7,255 bases of DNA. Source: Bdellovibrio sp. GTDB lineage: Bacteria > Bdellovibrionota > Bdellovibrionia > Bdellovibrionales > Bdellovibrionaceae. The translations under genes and the position numbers were made by a program. The stretch's first letter is position 1. Each line of letters begins with the position of its first letter. Of the stretch, positions 1 through 5,447 are shown piece after piece. The notes beneath the pieces are model-generated. The model made no database searches and was not told the origin of the DNA. It saw only the letters and a list, made by a program, of their open reading frames with translations. Location: NCBI GenBank assembly GCA_019104905.1, contig JAHRXB010000211.1, positions 1-7,255 of the forward strand, read 5' to 3'.

Positions 1-43
1 GTGAATTATCTTACAAATGTCTGCGATGTCCTATTTGCTCGTC

Positions 44-49
44 TATAAT
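44..49 (+). promoter_or_regulatory. Probable -10 box for the PAS protein gene
   Basis: A perfect TATAAT lies 51 bases before the ATG at 101. No good -35 hexamer is seen at 16-18 bases upstream (21-26 reads CTGCGA), so the call rests on the -10 alone. The position fits a leader of about 45 bases for the only plus-strand gene. It may be a chance match in an AT-rich stretch. Confidence 0.4.
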
Positions 50-100
50 TATATTCAGAATTATGGCTAATTCTTTACCGTTACTTAACAAGGACGTCTT

Positions 101-1459
101 ATGAGTGTGAGTGAACTTGAGTCTGCATTTGATCTAAAAGAGCTGTTCTTTTCAAAAACAGATCTCAAGGGCATCATTCAGTCAGGCAACGCCGTCTTCA
201 TTCGCGTGAGCGAGTTCTCGGAAGAGGAGTTGCTAAAAAAGCCCCACAACATTATTCGCCACGGCGATATGCCTCGCTCCGTTTTTAAACTCTTTTGGAA
301 CTTCTTGAAAGAAGGAAAGCCAATTGCAGCCTATGTGAAAAACAAGAGCAAGAAGGGGCGTTACTATTGGGTATTTGCAATGGCGTTCCCGATGCAAGAT
401 GGCTATCTTTCGGTTCGCCTCAAACCGACCTCGTCATTGTTTTTGAAAGTTCAAGAGCTGTATAAAGAAGTTCTGGCTCTTGAAGCCGAGGGCGCCTCCC
501 TTGAAGACGGCATTGAGTTCATCAATCGCACATTGCAAAGTCTTGGTTTTTCTTCTTATGAGGAATTCATGAAGAAGGCGCTCGTGGAGGAGCTGGTTTC
601 GCGTGACACTCTTCTGATGGAATCTGGAAAAAGTGTTGTGAACACCAAAAAATCAGTCAAGGGATCCATCGACAACTTTTTGGCTATTTCTGATTCTTGT
701 ACTTCCGCAGCTCGACAGTCTTTCGCGAAGACCCGGTTGTTATTCGATAAACTGAAGGACCTAGTTAAAGAGTCCCAAGCCATTGTGAAAACATGCCGGG
801 ATGTGAAATATGTCACAGTCAATCTGACGATTTCATCAGCCAAGCTGGGGGATTCAGGCCGACCCCTCAGTGTGGTCTCGAATAATCTAGAGAAATTGAC
901 CGGAGAAATTGCGCAAAGTTCCTCTCAGTTTGAGGAAATATTTAAGTCTTATGAAAAATCAGTTTTTGATATGTACTTTTCTATCGCGACGTCGCGGTTT
1001 CAGATTGAAATGATGAAACATCTCACGGATGAAGTCCTTGAAGAAAGTCAAAATTCGGGAGAGTTTACGAACGCTCAAGAACAGTTTCTTTTCTTTAACT
1101 GCTCCTTGTTACGTAAATTGATCTCAGAAAACTTCAGTAAGGTTACGGCCACGTCGGCAGAACTTGTGAGAACCAATAAGTCTCTGTTGATTTCTGTTGA
1201 GGCGCTTTCCAAGGTGACGGCCGGCATGGGTGTGATTCACGTCGTTGGTAAAATTGAGATGGCCAGAACGGGAAGCTCCTCGGACTCTCTCGCTTCACGA
1301 TTGAAGGAGATGGAAGAGCTTACGGAAGTCTTCAAGAAAACTCTCAAAAATTTAGAGCAGGAATGCAGCATGGGTCTTTCGATTTGCAATGAACTTAACG
1401 GGCACAATCAGATCATCACCAACGACCTGAAGAGAATTGACCAGCTTATTGCGGTTTAG
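101..1459 (+). CDS. Soluble Aer-type PAS protein with two degenerate chemoreceptor-tip modules
   Basis: Predicted cytoplasmic redox or energy sensor of 452 residues. Residues about 12-120 form a PAS domain closely resembling the N-terminus of E. coli Aer, including PHNIIRHGDMP (48-58), a Phe/Trp pair (F62, W66) and VKNKSKKGRYYWV (79-91). Counterparts of Aer Asn34, Arg57, His58, Asp60 and Asn85 are present (N30, R53, H54, D56, N81), but the counterpart of Trp79 is Ile75. The rest looks helical. Residues 246-270 resemble an MCP hairpin tip (A-K-x-G-D-x-G-R, then V-V and a Leu), and 387-411 is a weaker second copy. There is no transmembrane segment, HAMP domain or canonical MCP signalling domain. 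The ATG at 101 has AAGGA at 90-94. The stop codon lies 8 bases from the stop of the convergent protease gene. FAD binding and a chemotaxis role are inferred from the Aer similarity; an alternative is a sensor that does not couple to CheA/CheW. Confidence 0.85.
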   Translation: MSVSELESAFDLKELFFSKTDLKGIIQSGNAVFIRVSEFSEEELLKKPHNIIRHGDMPRSVFKLFWNFLKEGKPIAAYVKNKSKKGRYYWVFAMAFPMQDGYLSVRLKPTSSLFLKVQELYKEVLALEAEGASLEDGIEFINRTLQSLGFSSYEEFMKKALVEELVSRDTLLMESGKSVVNTKKSVKGSIDNFLAISDSCTSAARQSFAKTRLLFDKLKDLVKESQAIVKTCRDVKYVTVNLTISSAKLGDSGRPLSVVSNNLEKLTGEIAQSSSQFEEIFKSYEKSVFDMYFSIATSRFQIEMMKHLTDEVLEESQNSGEFTNAQEQFLFFNCSLLRKLISENFSKVTATSAELVRTNKSLLISVEALSKVTAGMGVIHVVGKIEMARTGSSSDSLASRLKEMEELTEVFKKTLKNLEQECSMGLSICNELNGHNQIITNDLKRIDQLIAV

Positions 1460-1467
1460 AATATCAT

Positions 1468-2337
1468 TTATTTAGAACCAATGACTTCTTCAATCCAAGG
1501 ATAGGCGTCAGAGACACTCGCGTGTCCTTCGATATTTGATGGATTTTTCATTTTATTCCCGCTGCACGCCGATCCCCAACTGACAATTCCTACTTGTGTA
1601 TATTGCCCCTGGTGAGTGATGAACAGGGGGCCGCCGCTGTCGCCGGGGCAGGACGCTTTGTGATTCTGAGTTGTTTCAGCGCAAAGAATATCGGGGGAGA
1701 TCAGCCAGCCTTTTTTTGCCGGGAACTCATCTTCGTTGCAGACTTTTCGGCTGATGAGGGGAAGAGTGATCTTTTGCAAAAGGGCTCCGTCAATCCGCCC
1801 TTCTGGGTCGGTGAGTCCCCAGCCGATGACCGTGGCACGTTGAGGGGCTGTTGGGGATTTTTCCAAATCTTCGCTGTTTAGAGAAATGGGCTCGATGTCA
1901 TGGACGGGTGTTGAGAGTTCGATCAAGGCAACATCATGATGAGGCCATGAAAAGTGAGGGTGAGGGATGATGGATTTAACCTTCAAAAGGCGTCCCCCCT
2001 GGCCTGAGATCTGATTGCTTCCGATATACAGATTGAGTTCGCTGGTCTTCACCGTTCGTTGCACCGTTTCGGAAGCATCTTCGAGAATGCAGTGGGCGGC
2101 GGTCAGAACCCATTTGGGATGAATAAGGCTTCCTCCGCAAAGATGATCGACATAGTTATCTCGAGGGCTGTTGAGCCAAATATTTACCATGAATGGAAAT
2201 TCGTTAAGACTCGCGGTGGTGCCCCCAATAATTCCTTGTTGTCGTGTACTCAACGAAAGCAAAGTACGGCGAGAATACCTCTGACAAGAAGACAGGGTCA
2301 TGACTAAAGGAATAAGAAGTAATAGGGGGAATCGCAT
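1468..2337 (-). CDS. S1 (chymotrypsin-fold) serine protease, predicted lipoprotein
   Basis: A secreted endopeptidase of 289 residues. MRFPLLLLIPLVMTLSSC is a lipoprotein signal with lipobox L-S-S-C (lipidated Cys18). Gln at +2 favours the outer membrane. The protease domain starts at IIGG (36-39). The catalytic triad is His82 in TAAHC, Asp135 in HHDVALIEL and Ser234 in CPGDSGGP. Cysteines 67/83, 200/219 and 230/258 match the usual S1 disulfides 42-58, 168-182 and 191-220. The residue at chymotrypsin position 189 is Ala228, so trypsin-like Arg/Lys cleavage is not expected. The residue before IIGG is Gly35, unlike the usual Arg or Lys. The start at 2337 is chosen because it begins the signal peptide and has AAAGG nine bases upstream; the reading frame stays open to a GTG at 2436, but those 33 residues precede the signal and look untranslated. 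Substrate and zymogen activation are unknown. Confidence 0.93.
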   Translation of the reverse strand: MRFPLLLLIPLVMTLSSCQRYSRRTLLSLSTRQQGIIGGTTASLNEFPFMVNIWLNSPRDNYVDHLCGGSLIHPKWVLTAAHCILEDASETVQRTVKTSELNLYIGSNQISGQGGRLLKVKSIIPHPHFSWPHHDVALIELSTPVHDIEPISLNSEDLEKSPTAPQRATVIGWGLTDPEGRIDGALLQKITLPLISRKVCNEDEFPAKKGWLISPDILCAETTQNHKASCPGDSGGPLFITHQGQYTQVGIVSWGSACSGNKMKNPSNIEGHASVSDAYPWIEEVIGSK

Positions 2338-2435
2338 GGTTGGCCGCCTTTCAAATAGAGGTATCTGAAGAGGAGATAAAAGGCAGCCAAAGTAAGATGA
2401 TTTTGCAAAAAATTCCGAATGCCTGCGGCCAACCA
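2337..2435 (-). promoter_or_regulatory. Inverted repeat pairing across the protease gene start
   Basis: The 11-base arms TGGTTGGCCGC (2337-2347) and GCGGCCAACCA (2425-2435) are perfect reverse complements separated by 77 bases. In the protease transcript the downstream arm lies between the AAAGG ribosome-binding site and the start codon and includes the A of the ATG. Pairing with the upstream arm would therefore hide the initiation site. The repeat is seen directly; the regulatory role is inference. It could instead be the ends of a very small (99-base) repeat element. No other gene is seen in this gap between the two exported-protein genes. Confidence 0.4.
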
Positions 2436-2457
2436 ACGGTGAGGACAGCTCTTCGGC

Positions 2458-2760
2458 TTAGAAATTCTTTCTGCACGAGGCAAGGTATCTGGATGCGGAG
2501 CTGTCGCCCAGTTGATTGCACTGAGTTCTGTTTTTTCTTACATGAAACTCATACAGTTTTTGAACATCTACATTCACAGGGCAGTAGCCCCAAGACTCAA
2601 CCGTTCCGATCAAAAATGCGGGGCGTACGTCGTAAGTGTCACCAAACATTCCCCAGCAGTCGCATTGGACTTTGCAAATATCAGGAGCGCTGGTTTCAGA
2701 CTCTATGGCCAATGCAAACGGGCCTGTTATTAAAAGCATTAAACAAATGATTAACTTCAC
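2458..2760 (-). CDS. Small cysteine-rich exported protein, family not recognised
   Basis: A predicted exported protein of 100 residues. MKLIICLMLLITGPFALA is a Sec signal peptide, probably cut after Ala18. The mature part (about 82 residues) has six cysteines: C29, C33 and C35 in the cluster CKVQCDC, then C60, C81 and C96. The even number suggests up to three disulfides, in keeping with a periplasmic, outer-membrane or secreted location. The start is GTG at 2760, supported by a strong AGGGGG site seven bases upstream. The coding frame is open over its whole length and lies in the same direction as the protease gene 120 bases downstream; co-transcription is possible but not shown. I recognise no domain and assign no function. 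Confidence 0.75.
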   Translation of the reverse strand: MKLIICLMLLITGPFALAIESETSAPDICKVQCDCWGMFGDTYDVRPAFLIGTVESWGYCPVNVDVQKLYEFHVRKNRTQCNQLGDSSASRYLASCRKNF

Positions 2761-2782
2761 GTCAACCCCCTATGGAGCCTTC

Positions 2783-2811
2783 GGGATATGCGAAAGTGGA
2801 TTTTCGGTCAA
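2783..2811 (-). promoter_or_regulatory. Possible promoter of the cysteine-rich protein gene
   Basis: On the minus strand TTGACC (2806-2811) is followed after 17 bases by TATCCC (2783-2788). The -35 is good (5 of 6 matches to TTGACA) and the spacing ideal, but the -10 is poor (3 of 6). It would give a short leader before the GTG at 2760. It lies in the 141-base gap (2761-2901) after the GyrI-like gene; no terminator hairpin for that gene was seen there. Confidence 0.3.
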
Positions 2812-2901
2812 CTTCAAACAGAACGTCTTGGGATGGCGCGCGAACTTTAGGACTTGGGCCCTTATTTAATCGCAAATGCCGGGGGGTATTCAACAATTCC
2901 A

Positions 2902-3378
2902 CTAAATTACAGGGATATAGATATCCTCTTCGCTGGTTGGATCGTTGTTTTTATATTTAGCGCCAAGAACTTCAAAGTGCGGTCTGTCGTCCAATCGATA
3001 CGGCGAGCTCGGTAGCCAACTCTTATAAATGTATTCAAATATGCTGTGGTCGGTATTCAGTCCCCTGTAGGAAAAAACGGCATACAGGCCACTTGGTAGG
3101 ACAAATGTTTCCATTCCATCTGGAACACTATCAAAATTGAGAACTTCAACTGTGGCCCATTTTTCAAAAATGTTTGTTGGGTTAAAATCAGTAAAATATC
3201 TCGGCGGGTAAATAGAGATCGAAATAAGATCGGTGGAGGTCGCATTCTTTATTTCTTTTCGTTTTGGTCCAAATCCTCTCCAGAGGGGAGTGACATCATA
3301 TGCCGCGAAGCTTAGTTTAATGTGATTTCCCACCAATTTTTTTTCGGCAATCATTTCTATTTTCGGCTCTAAAATCAT
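2902..3378 (-). CDS. Stand-alone GyrI-like (AraC effector-binding) domain protein
   Basis: A cytoplasmic protein of 158 residues consisting of a single GyrI-like small-molecule-binding domain, the fold shared by SbmC/GyrI, the effector domain of the Rob and BmrR regulators, and many single-domain proteins. Family features seen are KWATVEV near 73-79, P-D-G-M-E at 86-90, the strand LPSGLYAVFSYRG (94-106), IYKSWLPSSPYRLDDRPHFE (117-136), and the typical acidic ending SEEDIYIPV (149-157). There is no helix-turn-helix, so it is not itself a classical regulator. Family members bind hydrophobic or cationic ligands, some hydrolyse cyclopropanoid toxins, and GyrI acts on DNA gyrase; which applies here cannot be told. 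The start at 3378 follows GGAG five bases upstream and directly abuts the stop of a six-codon frame. Several 60-base lines counted here gave about 40% GC against about 50% in neighbouring genes, which may indicate transfer next to the tRNA gene. Confidence 0.85.
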   Translation of the reverse strand: MILEPKIEMIAEKKLVGNHIKLSFAAYDVTPLWRGFGPKRKEIKNATSTDLISISIYPPRYFTDFNPTNIFEKWATVEVLNFDSVPDGMETFVLPSGLYAVFSYRGLNTDHSIFEYIYKSWLPSSPYRLDDRPHFEVLGAKYKNNDPTSEEDIYIPVI

Positions 3379-3399
3379 TTATTCTCCAGTTTTGCTCAT
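3379..3399 (-). CDS. Possible six-codon leader ORF (MSKTGE) before the GyrI-like gene
   Basis: A short frame starts at an ATG with a strong AAGGTGG site seven bases upstream. It ends in TAA immediately followed by the ATG of the GyrI-like gene. The small palindrome TGGCAAAGCCA (3399-3409) sits over its ribosome-binding region. It could feed ribosomes into the next gene by reinitiation. With only six codons there is no coding statistic to support it, and the SD-like match may be chance. Confidence 0.25.
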   Translation of the reverse strand: MSKTGE

Positions 3400-3477
3400 G
3401 GCAAAGCCACCTTTTAGGTCGAGATAAGAATCAGAAGAAAAAGAATCGGAAGCATTTGATACTATCACAAGAAAGAA

Positions 3478-3564
3478 TGGTGCGCGAGGGGGGACTTGAA
3501 CCCCCACAGGATTTCTCCCACAGGCTTCTGAGACCTGCGTGTCTACCAATTCCACCACCCGCGC
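3478..3564 (-). tRNA. tRNA-Leu (anticodon CAG)
   Basis: A complete cloverleaf reads on the minus strand from 3564. It has acceptor GCGCGGG pairing with CTCGCGC, a D-arm with TTGGTAGA, anticodon arm CAGGT-CTCAGAA-GCCTG, a long class II variable arm as expected for leucine, T-arm GGGGG-TTCAAGT-CCCCC, discriminator A and an encoded CCA (3478-3480). The anticodon CAG (3528-3530) reads CUG codons. Length is 87 bases with CCA. It lies alone between the exported-protein operon and the GyrI-like gene. No clear terminator follows it, so the transcript may run into the GyrI-like gene 99 bases away. Confidence 0.98.
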
Positions 3565-3580
3565 TTGGGCTTGGAAAATA

Positions 3581-3609
3581 ATAATTTCACCGATGATTTG
3601 AAAATTCAA
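3581..3609 (-). promoter_or_regulatory. Probable tRNA-Leu promoter
   Basis: On the minus strand TTGAAT (3604-3609) is followed after 17 bases by AATTAT (3581-3586), each 4 of 6 to consensus. An overlapping TATTAT (3578-3583) is a better -10 but with a 20-base spacer. Either places transcription start a few bases upstream of the mature tRNA 5' end at 3564. Confidence 0.4.
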
Positions 3610-3610
3610 G

Positions 3611-3641
3611 TACAAAGAGGCTCTGCCAAGAAGCAGTGGCC
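3611..3641 (-). terminator. Possible terminator of the 372-residue exported protein gene
   Basis: Ten bases after the stop at 3652 the minus strand can fold GGC-CA-CTGC / GCAG-A-GCC around a TTCTTG loop (3619-3641), followed by TCTTTGTA. The stem has an internal loop and the T tract is broken, so termination would be modest. Its location between a gene end and the tRNA promoter supports the call. Confidence 0.35.
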
Positions 3642-3651
3642 AAGAAAACTT

Positions 3652-4770
3652 TTAGGGGGCACAGAGATGATAGCCAAAGAGTCCAGACACTTTGTAACGA
3701 TTGGTGTCGTCGATAAAGTTTTTCTGCGAAGATTTTAGACTGACGCCTTCTTTTAAATGAGAAATAAAATCTTTGGCCTCATAGGCGACGCCGGTTAAGT
3801 AGACCAGCCCTGGGGTTTTTGTTTCAAAGCTTCCCCGTAAAGAGCAACCCAAGAAGGCGGCCATGACATTGTGGCGACTCCAGGAGTTCATTTCCTGACC
3901 ATAGATCTTTAATTTGATCTTGTAGCGATCGGCGGTGTCTCTAAAGACAATATAGTTATATTTTGCCGTCTGAAGATCTGTAAAGCGTCTAAGAATTTGT
4001 TCGTTGTTCAGTTGCGAGTTGAGATCTTGAATCAAAAGACGATCTTCAATTCCCTGCAGCCATCCAGTGAGACCCGAAGGGCCACTGCTGCCGATGGCCG
4101 CAAGAGCGCTCAATAACAGCATCGGGTTGTTTGACTGAAATTCATTAAAATAAGAGTTTTCCAAATTGAGATCCCCTTGCAAAGACGTCTTGGAAAGATC
4201 GGCAAGCAGGGAGTAAGAGTAGCGCAGACTTGTTTCGATAAGGTCGACCTGCAATTTCTGGAAGGTTTTTACAACCACGCGATCGCCAGCAAAACAAGCA
4301 TTGCCATCGACGTGGTGCAGTTCCCCTTTAAGGCGAACTTTATAGCAAGAGGGTTCTAAGGTTTTCCACCACAGACGATTGAGGGGATTGTTTTGATTTT
4401 CAGTGTTGTTAGAAAAAGCGAAAGATTTTCTGATGGATTTAATTTGTGCCGAGCCAAAACATTTCTGCTCGAGGTCTCGTGAATGGCGTAGCAGATCCAA
4501 AAGACTCCAGAGGATGGATTTTTGTTGTTTGACCAGTTCTTCGTGATTTAAATCGGCCGCTTTCAGATAAGAATACATGGCGCGGGCGTTTTGATGGAAC
4601 GCTGGATCCTCGCAACGCTGAAGGGACTTGATTCTTTCACCGAGAATAAGATTGAGTCGATCGATCAAGGCACTGTTTTGAAGGCGCAGAGTCTGCCCAT
4701 AGGAGGTCCCTTGGGCCTTTCCGACCCAAGGAATCAGCACTACAAAAAACAGAATCAGAGCCTTCCGCAT
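3652..4770 (-). CDS. Exported protein of 372 residues, family not recognised
   Basis: MRKALILFFVVLIPWVGKAQ is a Sec signal peptide, probably cut after Ala19 and without a lipobox. The mature part is rich in predicted helix, with six cysteines (C53, C104, C142, C159, C309, C370). An uncharged Leu/Ala/Gly stretch runs from about 216 to 238; it has several Gly, Ser and Pro and is not a convincing membrane span. The section around WSRHNVMAAFLGCS (297-310) and the C-terminal Cys two residues before the end stand out, but I recognise no domain. The ATG follows the upstream gene's stop after five bases, with GGAAAG inside the end of that gene, so the two are almost certainly co-transcribed and probably translationally coupled. 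A periplasmic or cell-surface role is inferred only from the signal peptide. Confidence 0.85.
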   Translation of the reverse strand: MRKALILFFVVLIPWVGKAQGTSYGQTLRLQNSALIDRLNLILGERIKSLQRCEDPAFHQNARAMYSYLKAADLNHEELVKQQKSILWSLLDLLRHSRDLEQKCFGSAQIKSIRKSFAFSNNTENQNNPLNRLWWKTLEPSCYKVRLKGELHHVDGNACFAGDRVVVKTFQKLQVDLIETSLRYSYSLLADLSKTSLQGDLNLENSYFNEFQSNNPMLLLSALAAIGSSGPSGLTGWLQGIEDRLLIQDLNSQLNNEQILRRFTDLQTAKYNYIVFRDTADRYKIKLKIYGQEMNSWSRHNVMAAFLGCSLRGSFETKTPGLVYLTGVAYEAKDFISHLKEGVSLKSSQKNFIDDTNRYKVSGLFGYHLCAP

Positions 4771-4775
4771 TCGTC

Positions 4776-5276
4776 TTATCTTTCCGAGTTGGCAGCGGCC
4801 GCCGCGGTCACAGCTCCAGCGCCTACAACAGCGGCACCAACGACGGCAGCTCCAGCAGCACCATTACGGCGAGAGATTTCTGCTTGTCGACGTTGCTCTT
4901 CACTCAAATCAGCACGCGTATTCGCCGTAGCGACCTCACGCTGAGCTTGCTCCGAAAGTTTAAGCAACAAAGTTTCATCGCCGATTTTCACCGGAAGGAT
5001 CGCACTGATGGCGTGTGGATTGAGTTCAATGGTACCCGCCGCAGAGTTGATCACACCACGAATGTCTTGGGATTTGATTTCCATAACGAGGGGACTTTTG
5101 CAGGTGTTGTTGGCGGAGATATCGACTCGCAGAATCACCAAAGTTTCTGCGGTTTTTTCCAACGTGATATAGCCACCGCATTTAAGAGGTTCTGCTGCTA
5201 ACACCATGCTAGCCGCTTTTGCTTGAAAGGACATTGTGAGGGCCAAGGCGGCACCCGCTAAATTTTTCAGTTTCAT
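4776..5276 (-). CDS. Exported protein with charged helix and Ala/Gly-rich hydrophobic tail
   Basis: A predicted exported protein of 166 residues. MKLKNLAGAALALTMSFQAKA is a signal peptide. A compact domain (about 25-105) with two cysteines (C33, C59) that could form a disulfide is followed by a highly charged, probably helical segment (108-137). Residues 139-162 then form an uncharged tail of only Gly, Ala, Val and one Thr, with glycines at 139, 142, 147, 152 and 154. That tail is long enough to cross a membrane or act as a glycine-zipper-like packing helix, and ends in NSER. The start at 5276 is chosen over an in-frame ATG at 5336 because it begins the signal peptide and has AAGGAG at the right distance; the 20 extra residues make no sense as a signal. 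It is first gene of a two-gene operon. Function unknown. Confidence 0.85.
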   Translation of the reverse strand: MKLKNLAGAALALTMSFQAKAASMVLAAEPLKCGGYITLEKTAETLVILRVDISANNTCKSPLVMEIKSQDIRGVINSAAGTIELNPHAISAILPVKIGDETLLLKLSEQAQREVATANTRADLSEEQRRQAEISRRNGAAGAAVVGAAVVGAGAVTAAAAANSER

Positions 5277-5282
5277 AAGTCT

Positions 5283-5287
5283 CTCCT
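5283..5287 (-). promoter_or_regulatory. Ribosome-binding site fixing the start at 5276
   Basis: AGGAG on the minus strand lies six bases before the ATG at 5276 and follows a run of eight A. Its strength decides between this start and the in-frame ATG at 5336, which has no comparable site. Confidence 0.7.
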
Positions 5288-5349
5288 TTTTTTTCGACAA
5301 AGGGGAGAATGCAGCGGGTGTGCCAGAATAAGACACCTTATGGGGTGCT

Positions 5350-5355
5350 ATTATA
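5350..5355 (-). promoter_or_regulatory. Probable -10 box for the two-gene exported-protein operon
   Basis: The minus strand has a perfect TATAAT (reverse complement of 5350-5355) giving a leader of about 65 bases before the ATG at 5276. The best upstream match, TTGTCC, is only 13 bases away, too close for an ordinary -35, so the promoter may depend on an activator or lie elsewhere. The hairpin ending at 5375 directly upstream isolates it from the previous gene. Confidence 0.45.
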
Positions 5356-5374
5356 TTCGTTTTGAAAGGGACAA

Positions 5375-5410
5375 AGGCCTGTATGAAGAACCGTGGTCTT
5401 ATACAGGCCT
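5375..5410 (-). terminator. Hairpin terminator after the four-cysteine exported protein gene
   Basis: AGGCCTGTAT (5375-5384) and ATACAGGCCT (5401-5410) are perfect 10-base reverse complements. Inside, AAGA (5386-5389) and TCTT (5397-5400) extend the stem past a single bulged base to 14 pairs around a short loop. It begins 37 bases after the stop at 5448. On the minus strand the stem is followed by TTTGTCCCTTTC, an interrupted T tract. Placement between a gene end and the next promoter supports a terminator; the weak T tract leaves some doubt. Confidence 0.55.
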
Positions 5411-5447
5411 GTTTAGACTTTGAGCAATAGGTGACGTTTTTGAGCGC

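Noticed and set aside
1460..1467. Bidirectional terminator between the convergent PAS and protease genes
   Set aside because: Only eight bases separate the stops and no stem-loop with T tracts is visible in or near them.
1594..1881. 95-codon plus-strand frame
   Set aside because: Antisense shadow inside the protease gene, whose catalytic motifs on the minus strand are unambiguous.
2340..2750. 136-codon plus-strand frame
   Set aside because: Runs antisense across the cysteine-rich exported gene and the protease leader; no signal, domain or good ribosome-binding site, while the opposite strand has a clear signal peptide and SD site.
3379..3615. Open frame of 78 codons on the minus strand containing VVELVDTQVSEACG and GVQVPPRAP
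   Set aside because: This is the well-known spurious translation of a tRNA-Leu gene; the frame spans the complete tRNA at 3478-3564. Only its last six codons are listed, as a possible leader frame.
4591..4944. 117-codon plus-strand frame with Ala/Thr/Pro repeats
   Set aside because: The repeats are the antisense reading of the Ala/Gly tail of the exported protein at 4776-5276.
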